Positions 7,144-17,657 of a DNA stretch of 64,000 bases are shown here, piece by piece. This DNA is from Nitrospirae bacterium MYbin3 (GTDB taxonomy: Bacteria; Nitrospirota; Thermodesulfovibrionia; Thermodesulfovibrionales; Dissulfurispiraceae). The stretch is from the NCBI GenBank assembly GCA_002753335.1, contig PEAD01000011.1:1-64000 (forward strand). Reading direction: 5' to 3'. The stretch's first letter is position 1. Each line of letters begins with the position of its first letter. Under the pieces are notes generated by a model. It worked only from the letters and a program-made list of their open reading frames with translations, made no database searches and had not been told where the DNA came from. The position numbers were made by a program, and so were the translations under genes.

Positions 7144-8454
7144 ATGGCTAAAAACAAAATTAATGTTGGCATAATCGGTTTCGGCACGGTAGGCACCGGC
7201 ACCGCAAAAATTCTGCTCGAAAACGCATCGATAATAAAAATGCGGACAGGCTTTGACATAGTCCTGAAAAAGATTGCTGATCTCGATATTACAAGGGACA
7301 GGGGAATAAAGGTGCCAGAAGGTGTATTGACAACCGATGCAAAAGCCCTGTTAAACGACCCTGAAATTGACATAGTGGTCGAGTTGATGGGCGGCATAAG
7401 GCCGGCAAAAGATTTTATGCTTCAGGCGATAAAAAACAAAAAGCATGTGGTGACCGCAAACAAAGCTTTGCTTGCAACCGAAGGCAGAGATATTTTTGCT
7501 GAAGCGGCCAATAATGGCGTAGAGATAGGGTTTGAGGCCTCTGTGGCCGGAGGAATCCCTATTATCAAGGTTGTGCGTGAAGGGCTGACCGCGAATAATA
7601 TAACCGCGGTTTACGGCATCATAAACGGAACCTGCAACTATATCCTGACCAAGATGACGAACGAAAAGGCCGAATTTTCGGACACGCTTAAAGAAGCTCA
7701 GAAACTAGGATACGCCGAGGCTGACCCAACTTTTGACATAGAAGGAATAGACACGGCGCACAAACTCACAATTTTGGCGTCTCTCGCATACGGAATCCCG
7801 CTTTCCTTCGCCAAGGTTTATACCGAAGGCATAACAAAGATAACCGCTCAGGACATCGAATTCGCATCCGAACTCGGATACAAAATAAAACTGCTCGCTA
7901 TCGCAAAAATATCGGACGGAGGCATAGAACTGCGCGTACACCCTACGATGCTTCCGGAAGACTACATGATAGCGAAAGTTGAAGGAGTATTCAATGCGGT
8001 ATTCGTAGAAGGCGACGCCGTGGGTTCAACACTGTACTACGGCCGGGGGGCTGGAGACCTGCCCACAGGAAGCGCGGTTGTTGCCGACATTATCGACATA
8101 GCCCGCAACATCGTAAATGGAGGAGTCTTGAGGGTGCGCGGCATCTCTCCTGACTCAAAAGATGCGGGAGTAATAAAAAAGATTGAAGATATCGAAAGCT
8201 CTTACTACTTCAGGTTCTCGGCTTTTGACCAGCCGGGCGTTCTTTCAAAAATAGCCGGAGTTTTCGGAGGCTACAACATCAGTATAAAATCGGTAATACA
8301 AAAAGGCCGGAGAATCGGCGGTTCGGTGCCGCTTGTGGTGCTTACCCACACCGCAAAGGAAAAGGATGTTTTAAGCGCTTTAAAAGAGATTGAGTCTCTT
8401 AATGCTGTTTCTGATAAAACAATTGTTATAAGAGTTGAAGGCAAAGAGGGATGA
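7144..8454 (+). CDS. hom: Homoserine dehydrogenase
   Basis: NAD(P)H-dependent reduction of aspartate semialdehyde to homoserine, the branch point to threonine and methionine. It has 436 residues. The Rossmann motif GFGTVGTGTAKIL is at the N-terminus, then NAD-domain TANKALLA. The catalytic domain has GGIPIIKVVREGL and GTCNYILTKM, with GYAEADPTFDIEG in the active site. An ACT domain in the last 80 residues (AFDQPGVLSKIAGVFG) points to feedback control by threonine, known for the family. A clear AAAGGAG precedes the ATG. The stop overlaps the following gene in ATGA. Its substrate is supplied by Asd, encoded 40 kb away in this window. Confidence 0.96.
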   Translation: MAKNKINVGIIGFGTVGTGTAKILLENASIIKMRTGFDIVLKKIADLDITRDRGIKVPEGVLTTDAKALLNDPEIDIVVELMGGIRPAKDFMLQAIKNKKHVVTANKALLATEGRDIFAEAANNGVEIGFEASVAGGIPIIKVVREGLTANNITAVYGIINGTCNYILTKMTNEKAEFSDTLKEAQKLGYAEADPTFDIEGIDTAHKLTILASLAYGIPLSFAKVYTEGITKITAQDIEFASELGYKIKLLAIAKISDGGIELRVHPTMLPEDYMIAKVEGVFNAVFVEGDAVGSTLYYGRGAGDLPTGSAVVADIIDIARNIVNGGVLRVRGISPDSKDAGVIKKIEDIESSYYFRFSAFDQPGVLSKIAGVFGGYNISIKSVIQKGRRIGGSVPLVVLTHTAKEKDVLSALKEIESLNAVSDKTIVIRVEGKEG

Positions 8455-9254
8455 ACAGCTTCACCGAGGAACAGCTCCACCGCTACAACCGGCATATAAT
8501 ACTGCCTGAGGTCGGAGCAAAGGGGCAGCTTAAACTTCTTAACACCAAAGTGTTCATTGTAGGAGCGGGAGGGCTTGGATGTCCTGTAGGATATTACCTT
8601 GCTGCAGCCGGAGTTGGAACAATCGCTCTTATGGACAACGACACCGTAGAGATAAGCAACCTTCAAAGACAGATAGCTCACAGTACCAAGACTATAGGCA
8701 TGCATAAAGTGGATTCTGCCAAAGCAACTTTTGAGTCCCTCAATCCGGATGTAAAAATCATCGGCATAAAAGAGAGAATCAACAAAGATAATATTTTAGA
8801 CCTCTTCCGCGATTATGATATCGTTGTTGACGGAAGCGATAATTTTCCAACCCGATACTTAATCAATGACGCCTGCGTTATGCTGAAAAAAACTCTTGTA
8901 AGCGGCGCCATACTTAGGTTTGAAGGACAGGTCACAACGATTGTTCCGGGCGAAGGGCATTGCTACCGCTGTTTGTTTGAGGAGATGCCGCCTGCCGGAT
9001 TGGTGCCTACTTGCCAAGAAGCAGGTGTCATAGGAGCGATTCCGGGAGTTGTAGGAGCGCTTCAGGCGATGGAAGTAACAAAAGCTATTCTTGGAAAAGG
9101 CGATTTACTGAAAAACGAACTCCTGATTTATGATGCTCTTAAGGCCAGTTTTAGGAAGGTCAAAATCCCTAAAAATCCTGACTGCCCTGTTTGCGGTCAT
9201 AATCCGACAATAACCAAGTTAACCGACGGGCCTGCCGAAGTCTGTAGAATCTGA
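8451..9254 (+). CDS. MoeB/ThiF/HesA-family adenylyltransferase (E1-like)
   Basis: E1-like enzyme that adenylates the C-terminal glycine of a ubiquitin-fold sulfur carrier (MoaD, ThiS or a relative). It has 267 residues. It shows FIVGAGGLGCPVGYYL (nucleotide loop, residues 38-43), the conserved DNDTVEISNLQRQ, and two Cys pairs, CYRC and CPVC, that bind structural zinc. The CQEAGVIGAIPG segment carries the family cysteine. It could serve molybdopterin, thiamine or cysteine synthesis; no sulfur carrier lies beside it. A JAMM metalloprotease of the type often paired with such systems is 21 kb away. Translation is coupled to hom by a four-base overlap. Confidence 0.9.
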   Translation: MNSFTEEQLHRYNRHIILPEVGAKGQLKLLNTKVFIVGAGGLGCPVGYYLAAAGVGTIALMDNDTVEISNLQRQIAHSTKTIGMHKVDSAKATFESLNPDVKIIGIKERINKDNILDLFRDYDIVVDGSDNFPTRYLINDACVMLKKTLVSGAILRFEGQVTTIVPGEGHCYRCLFEEMPPAGLVPTCQEAGVIGAIPGVVGALQAMEVTKAILGKGDLLKNELLIYDALKASFRKVKIPKNPDCPVCGHNPTITKLTDGPAEVCRI

Positions 9255-9287
9255 ACTCGTCGGCTCGATGCCTGTTTCTGTATCTTA

Positions 9288-11426
9288 TCAATGAACCCCG
9301 TTGCGGTTGAGAAACGGGGCGTACTTTTTATCCTCACGCAGGATATGATTTATAAGCCAGTCCTTTAGAAAACTCATGACATCATTTGTTATAGCAGCCT
9401 CTCCGCTGTCAAACTTTTGTTTTAGCGCCACAACCTTAGAAACAAGGTCGTCATGAATCTTTTTATGCGCACCCTTAGCCGGATAATCGTATTTCTGGAA
9501 AAAATCTTCTTCATGTTTAAAATGCATTGCTGCATATCCAGCAAGTCTGTTAAGAATGTCACCTAAAATATCCCTTGATTTTCCTGTCTTTAGGGCTTCG
9601 TGCATTTCGTTTATCATTATGACAAGCTGTTTATGGTGCTCGTCTATCGAACCTATATTCATGGAGAAGTTGTTGCTCCATTGTATAAACTCTTTTTTGC
9701 CTTGCCTGCCTGCCTGATCCGCATCAATCGTGAATCCGGCGGTTGATACACGCAGCGATTCGCCGACGCTAGAAAGCAAATTGACCGCATCTATGACCTC
9801 TTCTGACATCTTTTCCATATCGCGGGCAATCGCCGATGTTTTATCTATAGTCTTGGTCACCTCTTCAGAAGCTATTGCCTGTTGATCAACAGCCCTCGCT
9901 ATATAAACTATCTGGTCTTTTGCCTTTTGCACCGAATCGACGATCTGCTTTAAGGAATCGCCCACTCCATGAATATATTGTGTTGCCGACTCAACTTTTT
10001 GCGAGGCGTCATTCATCGATTTTGAAGTGTATTCTGTTTCTTCCTGAACAGAATGGATTTTTGCCGTAATTTCTGTCGTTGCCTTTATGGTCCTTTCTGC
10101 CAGCTTTCTGACCTCATCCGCAACAACCGCAAAGCCTCTGCCTTGCTCTCCTGCGCGGGCAGCCTCAATAGCAGCATTCAAAGCAAGCAGATTTGTCTGA
10201 TCTGCAATATCTTTTATTACCGTTACTATTTCACCTATCTCTGATGCACTGCTGCTAAGTTTGTTGACCATGCCCGAAAGCTCCACAGTTGCGGTGCGAA
10301 CCTCGTTCACCGTAGTAACAGCATTCATCGCAACCTGATTGCCGCCTTCGGCTGTGGACATAGCCTCAACCGATGTGTCCGAGGCAGCAGAAGCATTTCG
10401 TGCTATATCAGCTATGGTTTGCGTCATTTCTTCCGCTGCCGCCGCAATCTGCGAGGCCTGCGACGACTGACTTCTGGCGCCCTCGGATGCCTTGATAGAG
10501 CTTGCATTCAAGGTTTGAATTGATGAGAGCACATCTGAGGAAGAAGATAGTATGCTTTTAAGCGCATGCCTGAATGATGCAACCATTCTGTTCATGTTTT
10601 CGGACAAAACTCCTATTTCATCTCTGCTTACATAATTCATCTTTACGGTCAGATCGCCGTCAGACATTTTTATGACATCTCGTGTCAGCTCTTTTAAAGG
10701 CTTTATAATCATGTTGGCAACCAGCCAGCCGAGAAATGCGATAAAAGAAATAATGACAGCAACGCCAAGCCCGACCAACTGCGCCCTCTGCCAAACAATA
10801 GCATCTATGTCATCAATATAAACACCGCTACCCACAATCCAGCCCCAAGAAGCGAATTTTTTTACAAAAGAAAGTTTAGGGTAAAGCTCTGTGGAGGTTC
10901 CGCCACCGGATAGGGGCTTGGGCCAGTTGTATGTAACATAGCCTTCATTGGCAGTATCTGTTACCTCAACAAAGGATTGGAAAAGATTTTTCTTGCCGTC
11001 TGTTTTTACAACGTTTCCATCTCGGCCTGCCTGCAGGCTTGTCGAGCAATTAAACTTGGTATCATCCAAAACTTTGCCATCCAAAGCCGGTACAGTCGGA
11101 TGCATTATCATCTTTGGAAACGGTTTGTCGGTGTTGTTTATCCAGAAATATTCCTTGCTGTCATACCTTAATGCTTTAATTGCGGCCAAGGATGCTGCTT
11201 TGGCTTCATCTTCGGGCATAGTGCCTTTTTGGGCAAGCTCACTATAATGAGCAATTATTCCATACGCGGTGTCAACCACAACCCTTATAGCATTTCTTTT
11301 CTCTTCATAAAGCGCATTCTTTAATGACATCAAAAAGCCTATAGACATAACAGTGACCGAAAAAATAGTTATTGCGGTTATCAGCGCAAGTTTGGCCTTT
11401 GTGTTCAGATTAATCAGAATTTGCAT
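9288..11426 (-). CDS. Methyl-accepting chemotaxis protein with C-terminal bacteriohemerythrin domain
   Basis: Membrane chemoreceptor of 712 residues. TM1 spans about 10-32 and is followed by a periplasmic single-Cache domain ([28 protein letters not shown]). TM2 is near 215-240, then HAMP, then the signalling hairpin with [31 protein letters not shown] split across its tip. The last 130 residues are a hemerythrin domain with a full set of di-iron ligands: [24 protein letters not shown] and [12 protein letters not shown]. It is expected to report O2 (or another diatomic ligand) as well as a Cache ligand to CheA. DcrH of Desulfovibrio is the known precedent. AAGGAGA precedes the ATG. Monocistronic. 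Confidence 0.93.
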   Translation of the reverse strand: MQILINLNTKAKLALITAITIFSVTVMSIGFLMSLKNALYEEKRNAIRVVVDTAYGIIAHYSELAQKGTMPEDEAKAASLAAIKALRYDSKEYFWINNTDKPFPKMIMHPTVPALDGKVLDDTKFNCSTSLQAGRDGNVVKTDGKKNLFQSFVEVTDTANEGYVTYNWPKPLSGGGTSTELYPKLSFVKKFASWGWIVGSGVYIDDIDAIVWQRAQLVGLGVAVIISFIAFLGWLVANMIIKPLKELTRDVIKMSDGDLTVKMNYVSRDEIGVLSENMNRMVASFRHALKSILSSSSDVLSSIQTLNASSIKASEGARSQSSQASQIAAAAEEMTQTIADIARNASAASDTSVEAMSTAEGGNQVAMNAVTTVNEVRTATVELSGMVNKLSSSASEIGEIVTVIKDIADQTNLLALNAAIEAARAGEQGRGFAVVADEVRKLAERTIKATTEITAKIHSVQEETEYTSKSMNDASQKVESATQYIHGVGDSLKQIVDSVQKAKDQIVYIARAVDQQAIASEEVTKTIDKTSAIARDMEKMSEEVIDAVNLLSSVGESLRVSTAGFTIDADQAGRQGKKEFIQWSNNFSMNIGSIDEHHKQLVIMINEMHEALKTGKSRDILGDILNRLAGYAAMHFKHEEDFFQKYDYPAKGAHKKIHDDLVSKVVALKQKFDSGEAAITNDVMSFLKDWLINHILREDKKYAPFLNRNGVH
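9296..9329 (+). terminator. Possible intrinsic terminator for the lipA-hom-moeB operon
   Basis: CCCCGTT (9296-9302) pairs with AACGGGG (9313-9319), and five T's follow at 9325-9329. It lies inside the 3' end of the convergent chemoreceptor gene, so the last codons of one gene would double as the terminator of the other. Confidence 0.4.
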
Positions 11427-11481
11427 TTAAGGTCTCCTTGAAGTTCGCATTTAGCTGCGTTATACAGTTTATAGTGTACTT

Positions 11482-11511
11482 AGTTTATCCCGTTTTGGGG
11501 GCAGGTGTCAA
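11482..11511 (-). promoter_or_regulatory. Promoter of the chemoreceptor gene
   Basis: Perfect TTGACA (11511-11506), an 18-base spacer and TAAACT (11487-11482) upstream of the minus-strand chemoreceptor gene. No flagellar sigma-28 motif was seen. Confidence 0.5.
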
Positions 11512-11578
11512 GCTGTAATTATCCGTTTTTTATATAATTATTGCTTCAAAAATGTAGTTTCCCGGCCGCTTTTGCTGT

Positions 11579-11608
11579 TTGACTAAAACCGAACCTTAAG
11601 GGTAAAAT
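11579..11608 (+). promoter_or_regulatory. Promoter of dnaE, probably leaderless
   Basis: TTGACT, an 18-base spacer and TAAAAT. Only six bases separate the -10 from the dnaE ATG, so the transcript should begin at about the start codon. The nearest purine run, AAGGG, would be upstream of the transcript start. Confidence 0.55.
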
Positions 11609-11614
11609 TTTCAA

Positions 11615-14600
11615 ATGCAGTACGCCGATTTTGTCCCCCTCCATCTGCATTCTGAGTACAGCCTGCTTGATGGCGCTATAAAGATTAATGAGCTTGTGGA
11701 TATGGCGGTTCAGTACAATATGCCGGCCGTAGCTGTCACAGACCACGGTAATATATTCGGCGCTGTCGAGTTTTATAAAAAGGCGGTAAAGGCTGGCATC
11801 AAGCCTATTATAGGATGCGAAGTTTATGTTGCACCCAAAAGCCGCTTCGACAAGTCAAAAGAAAGCCTAGAGGCAGGTCTTTCGGAAGAGGCTGCTTTTC
11901 ATCTTGTGCTGCTTGCACGCAACCATCAGGGATATAAAAACCTTACAACCCTCGCATCAAAGGCTTATATCGACGGATTTTATTATAAACCGAGAATAGA
12001 CAAAGAGCTTCTCGAGCAGTACAGCGGGGGATTGATCGGTCTCTCGGCCTGCCTGAAAGGAGAGGTGCCCTATCTTCTGCAGTGCGGCATGTACGATAAA
12101 GCAAGAGAGACCGCGTTGAAATACAAGCATATCTTGGGCCCCGAAAATTTTTACCTCGAAGTGCAACACAATGGCCTGCCTGAACAGGAAGAGGCGAATA
12201 AAAAACTGGTCGAACTTTCGGAGGACCTCCATATCCCGCTTGTTGCAACAAATGACTGCCACTATTTAAGAAAAGAGGACGCTAAAGCCCATAATATCCT
12301 GCTGTGCATCCAAACCGGTAAAACGGTAAAGGATGAAAAAAGGATGAAGTTTACAACCGAAGAGTTTTATTTCAAATCTCCGGATGAGATGAAGGCGGCG
12401 TTCCAAGATCTTCCGGAGGCGATTAAAAACACTCGCGTTATTGCAGAACGCTGCAACGTGGATTTTAAACTCGGCCAATCCCTTCTGCCTAAATATACGC
12501 CTGAGGATGAAAGCAGGCCCGAAGATTTTCTCGAAAAACTTGCGAAGCAGGGGCTTAAAGATATGTTCGGCCAAAATCCTCCTGAGACTTACAAAAAAAG
12601 GCTTATGCACGAGCTGCATGTGATAAAGGCGATGGGGTTTGCGTCTTACTTCCTTATTGTGTGGGACTTTATAGACCATGCAAAAAAACTCGGCATACCG
12701 GTCGGCCCCGGAAGGGGTTCTGCCGCAGGAAGCTTGGTGGCGTACTGTTTAGGAATCACAGAGATAGACCCTCTAAAGTATGGCCTGTTGTTTGAGCGAT
12801 TCCTGAATCCTGAAAGAATAAGCATGCCTGACATAGATGTTGATTTTTGTCAGGACAGGCGGACCGAAGTCATAGCGTATGTCGCAGAGAAGTACGGCAA
12901 AGATAAAGTATCACAGATAATAACCTTCGGCACGATGAAGGCCAAGGCAGCAATCCGCGATGTTGGAAGGGCTCTGGCCATACCATATTCTGAGGTGGAT
13001 AAAATAGCCAAGCTAGTTCCGGATGAACTGAAAATCACGATTAAAGATGCGCTGGAGAAAGAACCCCAGCTTAAAGAAATTTATGAGACCAATCCGGATA
13101 TCAAAGAGCTGATAGATATTGCACAGAGGCTTGAAGGCCTTTCACGCCATGCATCAACACACGCTGCAGGGGTTGTAATCGCGCCGGAGCTTCTAACAGA
13201 ATACACCGCTCTCTACAAGCAGCAGGGTGAAGATATTCCTGCCACACAGTTTGACATGGGTTCGATAGAAAGCATAGGTCTTTTAAAATTTGACTTCCTC
13301 GGCCTTAAAACCCTGACCATAATACATAAGACTGTCGAGTTCCTTTTGAAAAAAGAGAGCGGCTTTAGTCTTGCGCATATTCCCCTCGATGATAAAGACA
13401 CATACAACTTGCTGAGCTCAGGTGAGACCACCGGCATATTTCAGCTCGAAAGCAGCGGCATGAGAGACATTCTCGTGAGGCTGCAGCCCGACCGCTTTGA
13501 AGACATTATTGCTCTCGTTGCACTCTACAGGCCCGGCCCGATGGCAAATATCGATGACTTCATCAAGAGAAAAAAAGGAAACATCGCGGTCGAATATTCG
13601 ATTCCGGAGCTGAAAGAAATACTGGACGAAACTTACGGCATCATCCTGTATCAAGAACAGGTTATGCTGATCGCAAACAGAATCGCAAACTTCACCCTCG
13701 GACAGGCTGACCTGCTGCGAAGGGCTATGGGCAAAAAGAAAAAGGAAGAGATGGACCAGCAGAAAGAGATATTCGTAAAAGGAGCTGTCGAAAACAACCT
13801 AGCTGAAGGAAAGGCGATAAGGCTATTTGAAGATGTTGAACCTTTTGCAGGATATGGTTTTAACAAATCCCATGCAGCCGCTTATGCTCTGCTAGCGTAT
13901 CAGACCGCATATCTCAAGGCGCATTACCCGGTTGAGTTCATGACCGCATATCTGACAGCCGACATGGGCGATACTGACAAGCTCGTAAAGCTGATCAACG
14001 AATGCAGAAATATGACGATAGATATTCTGCCGCCCGATATAAATCTAAGCGGAAGAATTTTCACTATTGTTGGCAGTTCTATACGCTTCGGGCTTGAAGC
14101 TGTAAAGGGCGTGGGCGGTGCTGCCATCGAGGTTGTTATGCAGGAGCGAGCAGCCAATCCGTTTAAAAGTTTTGAAGATTTTGCCGAACGAGTTGAGAAC
14201 AAAAAGGTTAATAAAAAAGTGATCGAAAGCCTTATTAAAGCAGGCGCGTTCGATTCGCTGTTTCAAGACCCTCCCCTCTTTGCGAGGCCAAAGGCTTTTG
14301 CCTTGTTCTCATCCGCAGGAAAAGGCCGCTCTCTGGGTCCCGGACTTTTCGGTGACAGCCAAGAAGATGACCAAACAAAGCCCTGGGATGATGCGGAGCT
14401 TTTAAAGTTCGAAAAAGAAGCACTCGGGTTTTATATATCCGGACATCCTCTTTCACGCTATCGCCGCACACTTTCATCTATGGGGATTGTTCAGATAGAG
14501 CAGATAGAAGATCTTGCGGAAGGCATAGAAATTTCTGCAGCAGGAATTGTAGCAGCAATCAAAACGATAATAAAGGAGCGCGGAACCACCGTCATAGTAA

Positions 14601-15010
14601 CCTTGGAGGACGAGACCGGCACGATTGATGTGCTCTCTTTCTCTAAGAACGGCAAAAAAGCTGATGCTTTTTTAAAAAAAGGCGCGTTAGTTATGACAAG
14701 GGCTACGGTTTTAAAAGAAGAAAAGGGTGCCAAGCTGAAATCATGGGAATTTACAGACATATCAGGCATGCAGATAACCATAAAATATGAGATAAGCCTT
14801 GATTGCAGCGATGAGGAGCAGGCGCTCTCTAACATCAAAAAAATAAGAGGGCTTCTGTCCGAATCTTCAACAGGCAATGATAATACGATGCTGTCGTTCA
14901 GGTTTAATATCCCCGACTATTGTGTTATCATAGCAACTCAGCTCAAGCCCGGCAACAACTTTATGGCCGGAATGAAAAATATAATCGGAGGCTCTGTAAA
15001 ACTTATATGA
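11615..15010 (+). CDS. dnaE: DNA polymerase III alpha subunit
   Basis: Replicative polymerase catalytic subunit, 1131 residues, a normal DnaE length. The N-terminal PHP domain begins at residue 6 ([16 protein letters not shown]). The palm carries the catalytic pair in PDIDVDF near residue 405 and the third aspartate in [10 protein letters not shown] near 558. [10 protein letters not shown] precedes the palm. The helix-hairpin-helix, OB-fold (about 970-1050) and short C-terminal tau-binding region follow. It acts with the sliding clamp DnaN, encoded at the right end of this window. No Shine-Dalgarno is well placed; a -10 hexamer six bases upstream suggests a leaderless message. The stop overlaps the accA start in ATGA. 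Confidence 0.97.
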   Translation: MQYADFVPLHLHSEYSLLDGAIKINELVDMAVQYNMPAVAVTDHGNIFGAVEFYKKAVKAGIKPIIGCEVYVAPKSRFDKSKESLEAGLSEEAAFHLVLLARNHQGYKNLTTLASKAYIDGFYYKPRIDKELLEQYSGGLIGLSACLKGEVPYLLQCGMYDKARETALKYKHILGPENFYLEVQHNGLPEQEEANKKLVELSEDLHIPLVATNDCHYLRKEDAKAHNILLCIQTGKTVKDEKRMKFTTEEFYFKSPDEMKAAFQDLPEAIKNTRVIAERCNVDFKLGQSLLPKYTPEDESRPEDFLEKLAKQGLKDMFGQNPPETYKKRLMHELHVIKAMGFASYFLIVWDFIDHAKKLGIPVGPGRGSAAGSLVAYCLGITEIDPLKYGLLFERFLNPERISMPDIDVDFCQDRRTEVIAYVAEKYGKDKVSQIITFGTMKAKAAIRDVGRALAIPYSEVDKIAKLVPDELKITIKDALEKEPQLKEIYETNPDIKELIDIAQRLEGLSRHASTHAAGVVIAPELLTEYTALYKQQGEDIPATQFDMGSIESIGLLKFDFLGLKTLTIIHKTVEFLLKKESGFSLAHIPLDDKDTYNLLSSGETTGIFQLESSGMRDILVRLQPDRFEDIIALVALYRPGPMANIDDFIKRKKGNIAVEYSIPELKEILDETYGIILYQEQVMLIANRIANFTLGQADLLRRAMGKKKKEEMDQQKEIFVKGAVENNLAEGKAIRLFEDVEPFAGYGFNKSHAAAYALLAYQTAYLKAHYPVEFMTAYLTADMGDTDKLVKLINECRNMTIDILPPDINLSGRIFTIVGSSIRFGLEAVKGVGGAAIEVVMQERAANPFKSFEDFAERVENKKVNKKVIESLIKAGAFDSLFQDPPLFARPKAFALFSSAGKGRSLGPGLFGDSQEDDQTKPWDDAELLKFEKEALGFYISGHPLSRYRRTLSSMGIVQIEQIEDLAEGIEISAAGIVAAIKTIIKERGTTVIVTLEDETGTIDVLSFSKNGKKADAFLKKGALVMTRATVLKEEKGAKLKSWEFTDISGMQITIKYEISLDCSDEEQALSNIKKIRGLLSESSTGNDNTMLSFRFNIPDYCVIIATQLKPGNNFMAGMKNIIGGSVKLI

Positions 15011-15982
15011 GCATATATCTTGATTTTGAAAAGCCGCTCGAAGAGCTCGAGGGAAATATCGAAGAGCTTAAAAAGCTCTCGGACGGCAAAGAGTTGGATA
15101 TAGCCGGAGATTAAAAAACTAGAAAAAAAGGCGCGCGACCTGCGGCAGGATATTTTTTCGAACATAACACCATGGCAGAAGACCCTTATAGCCCGGCACC
15201 CTGACAGACCATATACCCTAGATCTGGTGAATATTATCGCAAAAGATTTCATCGAACTTCACGGCGACCGCAGGTTTGCGGACGATCCTGCAATAGTGGG
15301 TGGAGTCGGCAACATAGACGGGCAGCCGATGATGATAATAGGCCACCAAAAAGGCAGGGGCACCAAAGAGAGGATTGTCAGAAACTTCGGCCAGCCCAAC
15401 CCTGACGGATACAGAAAGGCCCTAAGACTTATGAAACTTGCAGAGAGGTTTAAAATACCTATAGTAACCTTCATAGATACCCCAGGAGCATATCCCGGCA
15501 TAGGCGCGGAGGAAAGAGGACAGGGAGAGGCCATAGCCACGAATCTGATGGAGATGTCTAAAATCAGGACACCGATAGTTTCGATAGTGATAGGCGAAGG
15601 CGGGAGCGGCGGAGCTCTTGCACTGAGCGTTGCTGACAAACTTTACATGCTTGAGCATTCTGTTTATTCGGTCATATCTCCGGAAGGGTGTGCCGCGATT
15701 TTATGGCGTAAAAATGGAACAGACCTCAATGCGGAAGATTTCTCAAGAGCTGCCGAGGCGCTCAAGCTTACTGCGCAGGACTTGAAAGAATTCAAGATCA
15801 TCGACGATATTATTCTAGAGCCTCTCGGAGGAGCCCACAGAGACCCTGAGGCAGTTGCCGCCAGTATTGCGGCCCAAATAATTAAAGCTCTGGAACCGCT
15901 AAAAACCAAGAATCATGCGAAGCTAATAGATGAAAGATACAAAAAAATACGGCGTATAGGAAACCTTACCCAAGCAGCTTAA
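15007..15982 (+). CDS. accA: Acetyl-CoA carboxylase carboxyltransferase alpha subunit, frame interrupted
   Basis: With AccD it transfers carboxybiotin's carboxyl group to acetyl-CoA, the first step of fatty acid synthesis. The N-terminal piece ([20 protein letters not shown] onward) runs in one frame from the ATG overlapping the dnaE stop, and ends at TAA 15112-15114. The rest continues without interruption in the +1 frame: [23 protein letters not shown], then the body with [41 protein letters not shown] and [10 protein letters not shown]. Together they make a complete AccA of about 324 residues. The likely ancestral GGA GAG ATT reads GGA GAT TAA, as if two bases were lost. It is a sequencing error, a real mutation, or a +1 recoding site. 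The gene is normally essential. Confidence 0.88.
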
Positions 15983-16011
15983 AAATCAGGCTCCTGCTAC
16001 ATTGACAGACT

Positions 16012-17607
16012 CTACTTAGCCTTTGTAAGTATTTTTATAAACAGAGTCAGAATATCTGGGTCATAATAGGCTGAATCTTTCTTTATCACCGATAATGCCT
16101 CAAAAGGTGTGTGACGCTCTTTGTATGGGCGGTTGGGAGCCAGCAGGTCATATGCATCCGCAATTGCAATAATCCTTGCGAATAGAGATATGGCGCTCCC
16201 TGACAGTCCAGCGGGGTAGCCTGTGCCATCAATATTTTCATGATGGTGAAGAACTGCTGACTGTGATTCCGGAGAAATGCCATGATGACCTCGAATTATT
16301 TTTACGCCTTCTGCAACATGGGTCTTGAAAACCTCATATTCAAGCTTGTTCAGTTTGCCCTGTTTGTTTACTATCTCGTCGTTTATAACGCTAAGACCTA
16401 TGTCATGCAGAAGCGCCCCTACACAAAGCCTGACCACAACCTCGTACGGTAAATTCATGGCAAAACCCACTGCCGCAGACATTACCGCGACATTGAGGGA
16501 ATGCACGTAAAGATAGAAATCATTACAGTTTAGTGAAACCAGTATATAGACAGAACTCGGATTTCTGAGAATGCATTCTACGATTCTTTCGGCAATACCG
16601 ACAGCCTCTGCCATGTTGTCTCTGCTTGACGGATCAGCAAAAAGCTCACGCATAATAATTTTTGTATGTTCCTTTAGGATAATAATTTTCAGATAATCCG
16701 CTTCCGCCTTTACGTCAGGCATGTCAAGAGAATTCAGGTAAGTGCGGTAAAGCTGCAAATCAAATTTTTTGATAAATACGCCCCCTTCAAGCTTGCGAAT
16801 GGTTTCGTCAAGTGTTACAGGCTCTTCATAAGATGCATTTACAACCGCTTTAAACACGTAATCGTTTTCTACAAAAAGGCTGAAATTTATTTCTGTATAA
16901 GGAATAAGTACACCTTGGTTTATATAATGGTAATACCCCTTATTAAACGAATAATCCTTAAAAGAGACCAAGCTCTCGCGGTCGAACAACTTAGGTTTAG
17001 GCTTGAATCGTGAGAGATAATTATCAAATAAGGGCTTGTCCTCGTATCGTATAAGAAGAGAGCTTATCTGCCTTTCCTCAAAAAACTCCTGGGTTGCACT
17101 GTTAAAAGGCAGCCCCTCTCTAAATAAATATTTTATTTCGCCTCTGTCCTTTATGTATATTTCAAAAGGCAGCACAGTGTCCAAAATTAGCCTGCTGATC
17201 GGAACCTCGCTTAGGTTTACCTTCTGTATTTTTTCGGTGTTTATCAGCATTTTCCTTTGCCACTGAAAAATATAGGTCTCGATGGTTTCACTTATTTTAT
17301 CGGTCATGTTTATAAATTCTGCAAGAATATGATAATGATCTCCTTTGGTTTTGACGATCTTCAGAATTTCTCCATAAACACAAATGGTGGCCTCAGTAGG
17401 TATAGGTATCTTAAGTATGATTTCAAGCACATCGCCCTGAGCATATTTTTTATGTGATCTGAAGCTGATATCTGCAGCGCTGATATTTACGATCTTAGGC
17501 TTGAGTCCTGATTCTTTGATCAGGTGTGATTTGAGTCCCTTGCGCATTAAGGCAGATACAACATTTATCTTGATCGGTAAAAATGTATCCAGTCTGAAAA
17601 ATTTCAT
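16012..17607 (-). CDS. PilZ-HD-GYP domain protein, probable c-di-GMP phosphodiesterase
   Basis: A 531-residue cytoplasmic protein. An N-terminal PilZ-like beta-barrel (about 1-130, with ISAADISFRSHKKYAQGD) may bind c-di-GMP, though the RxxxR motif is not clear. A middle region of unknown fold follows. The C-terminal third is an HD-GYP phosphodiesterase: GALLHDIGLSVI supplies the HD pair, and HHHENIDGTGYPAGLSG the GYP motif. It probably degrades c-di-GMP to control surface behaviour; a GGDEF cyclase lies 20 kb away. The ATG at 17607 follows GGGGAGAGG by eight bases, and an ATG ten codons earlier lacks a site. Last gene of the leftward ftsY operon. Confidence 0.88.
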   Translation of the reverse strand: MKFFRLDTFLPIKINVVSALMRKGLKSHLIKESGLKPKIVNISAADISFRSHKKYAQGDVLEIILKIPIPTEATICVYGEILKIVKTKGDHYHILAEFINMTDKISETIETYIFQWQRKMLINTEKIQKVNLSEVPISRLILDTVLPFEIYIKDRGEIKYLFREGLPFNSATQEFFEERQISSLLIRYEDKPLFDNYLSRFKPKPKLFDRESLVSFKDYSFNKGYYHYINQGVLIPYTEINFSLFVENDYVFKAVVNASYEEPVTLDETIRKLEGGVFIKKFDLQLYRTYLNSLDMPDVKAEADYLKIIILKEHTKIIMRELFADPSSRDNMAEAVGIAERIVECILRNPSSVYILVSLNCNDFYLYVHSLNVAVMSAAVGFAMNLPYEVVVRLCVGALLHDIGLSVINDEIVNKQGKLNKLEYEVFKTHVAEGVKIIRGHHGISPESQSAVLHHHENIDGTGYPAGLSGSAISLFARIIAIADAYDLLAPNRPYKERHTPFEALSVIKKDSAYYDPDILTLFIKILTKAK

Positions 17608-17657
17608 TGCTGTAGCCTCTCCCCACACTTTATGCACATCAATCCGAGCATTTGCAG

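Noticed and set aside
6258-7397. 379-codon open frame on the minus strand
   Set aside because: It lies opposite the aminotransferase and hom genes, whose protein motifs are unambiguous; its own translation has no domain and no ribosome site.
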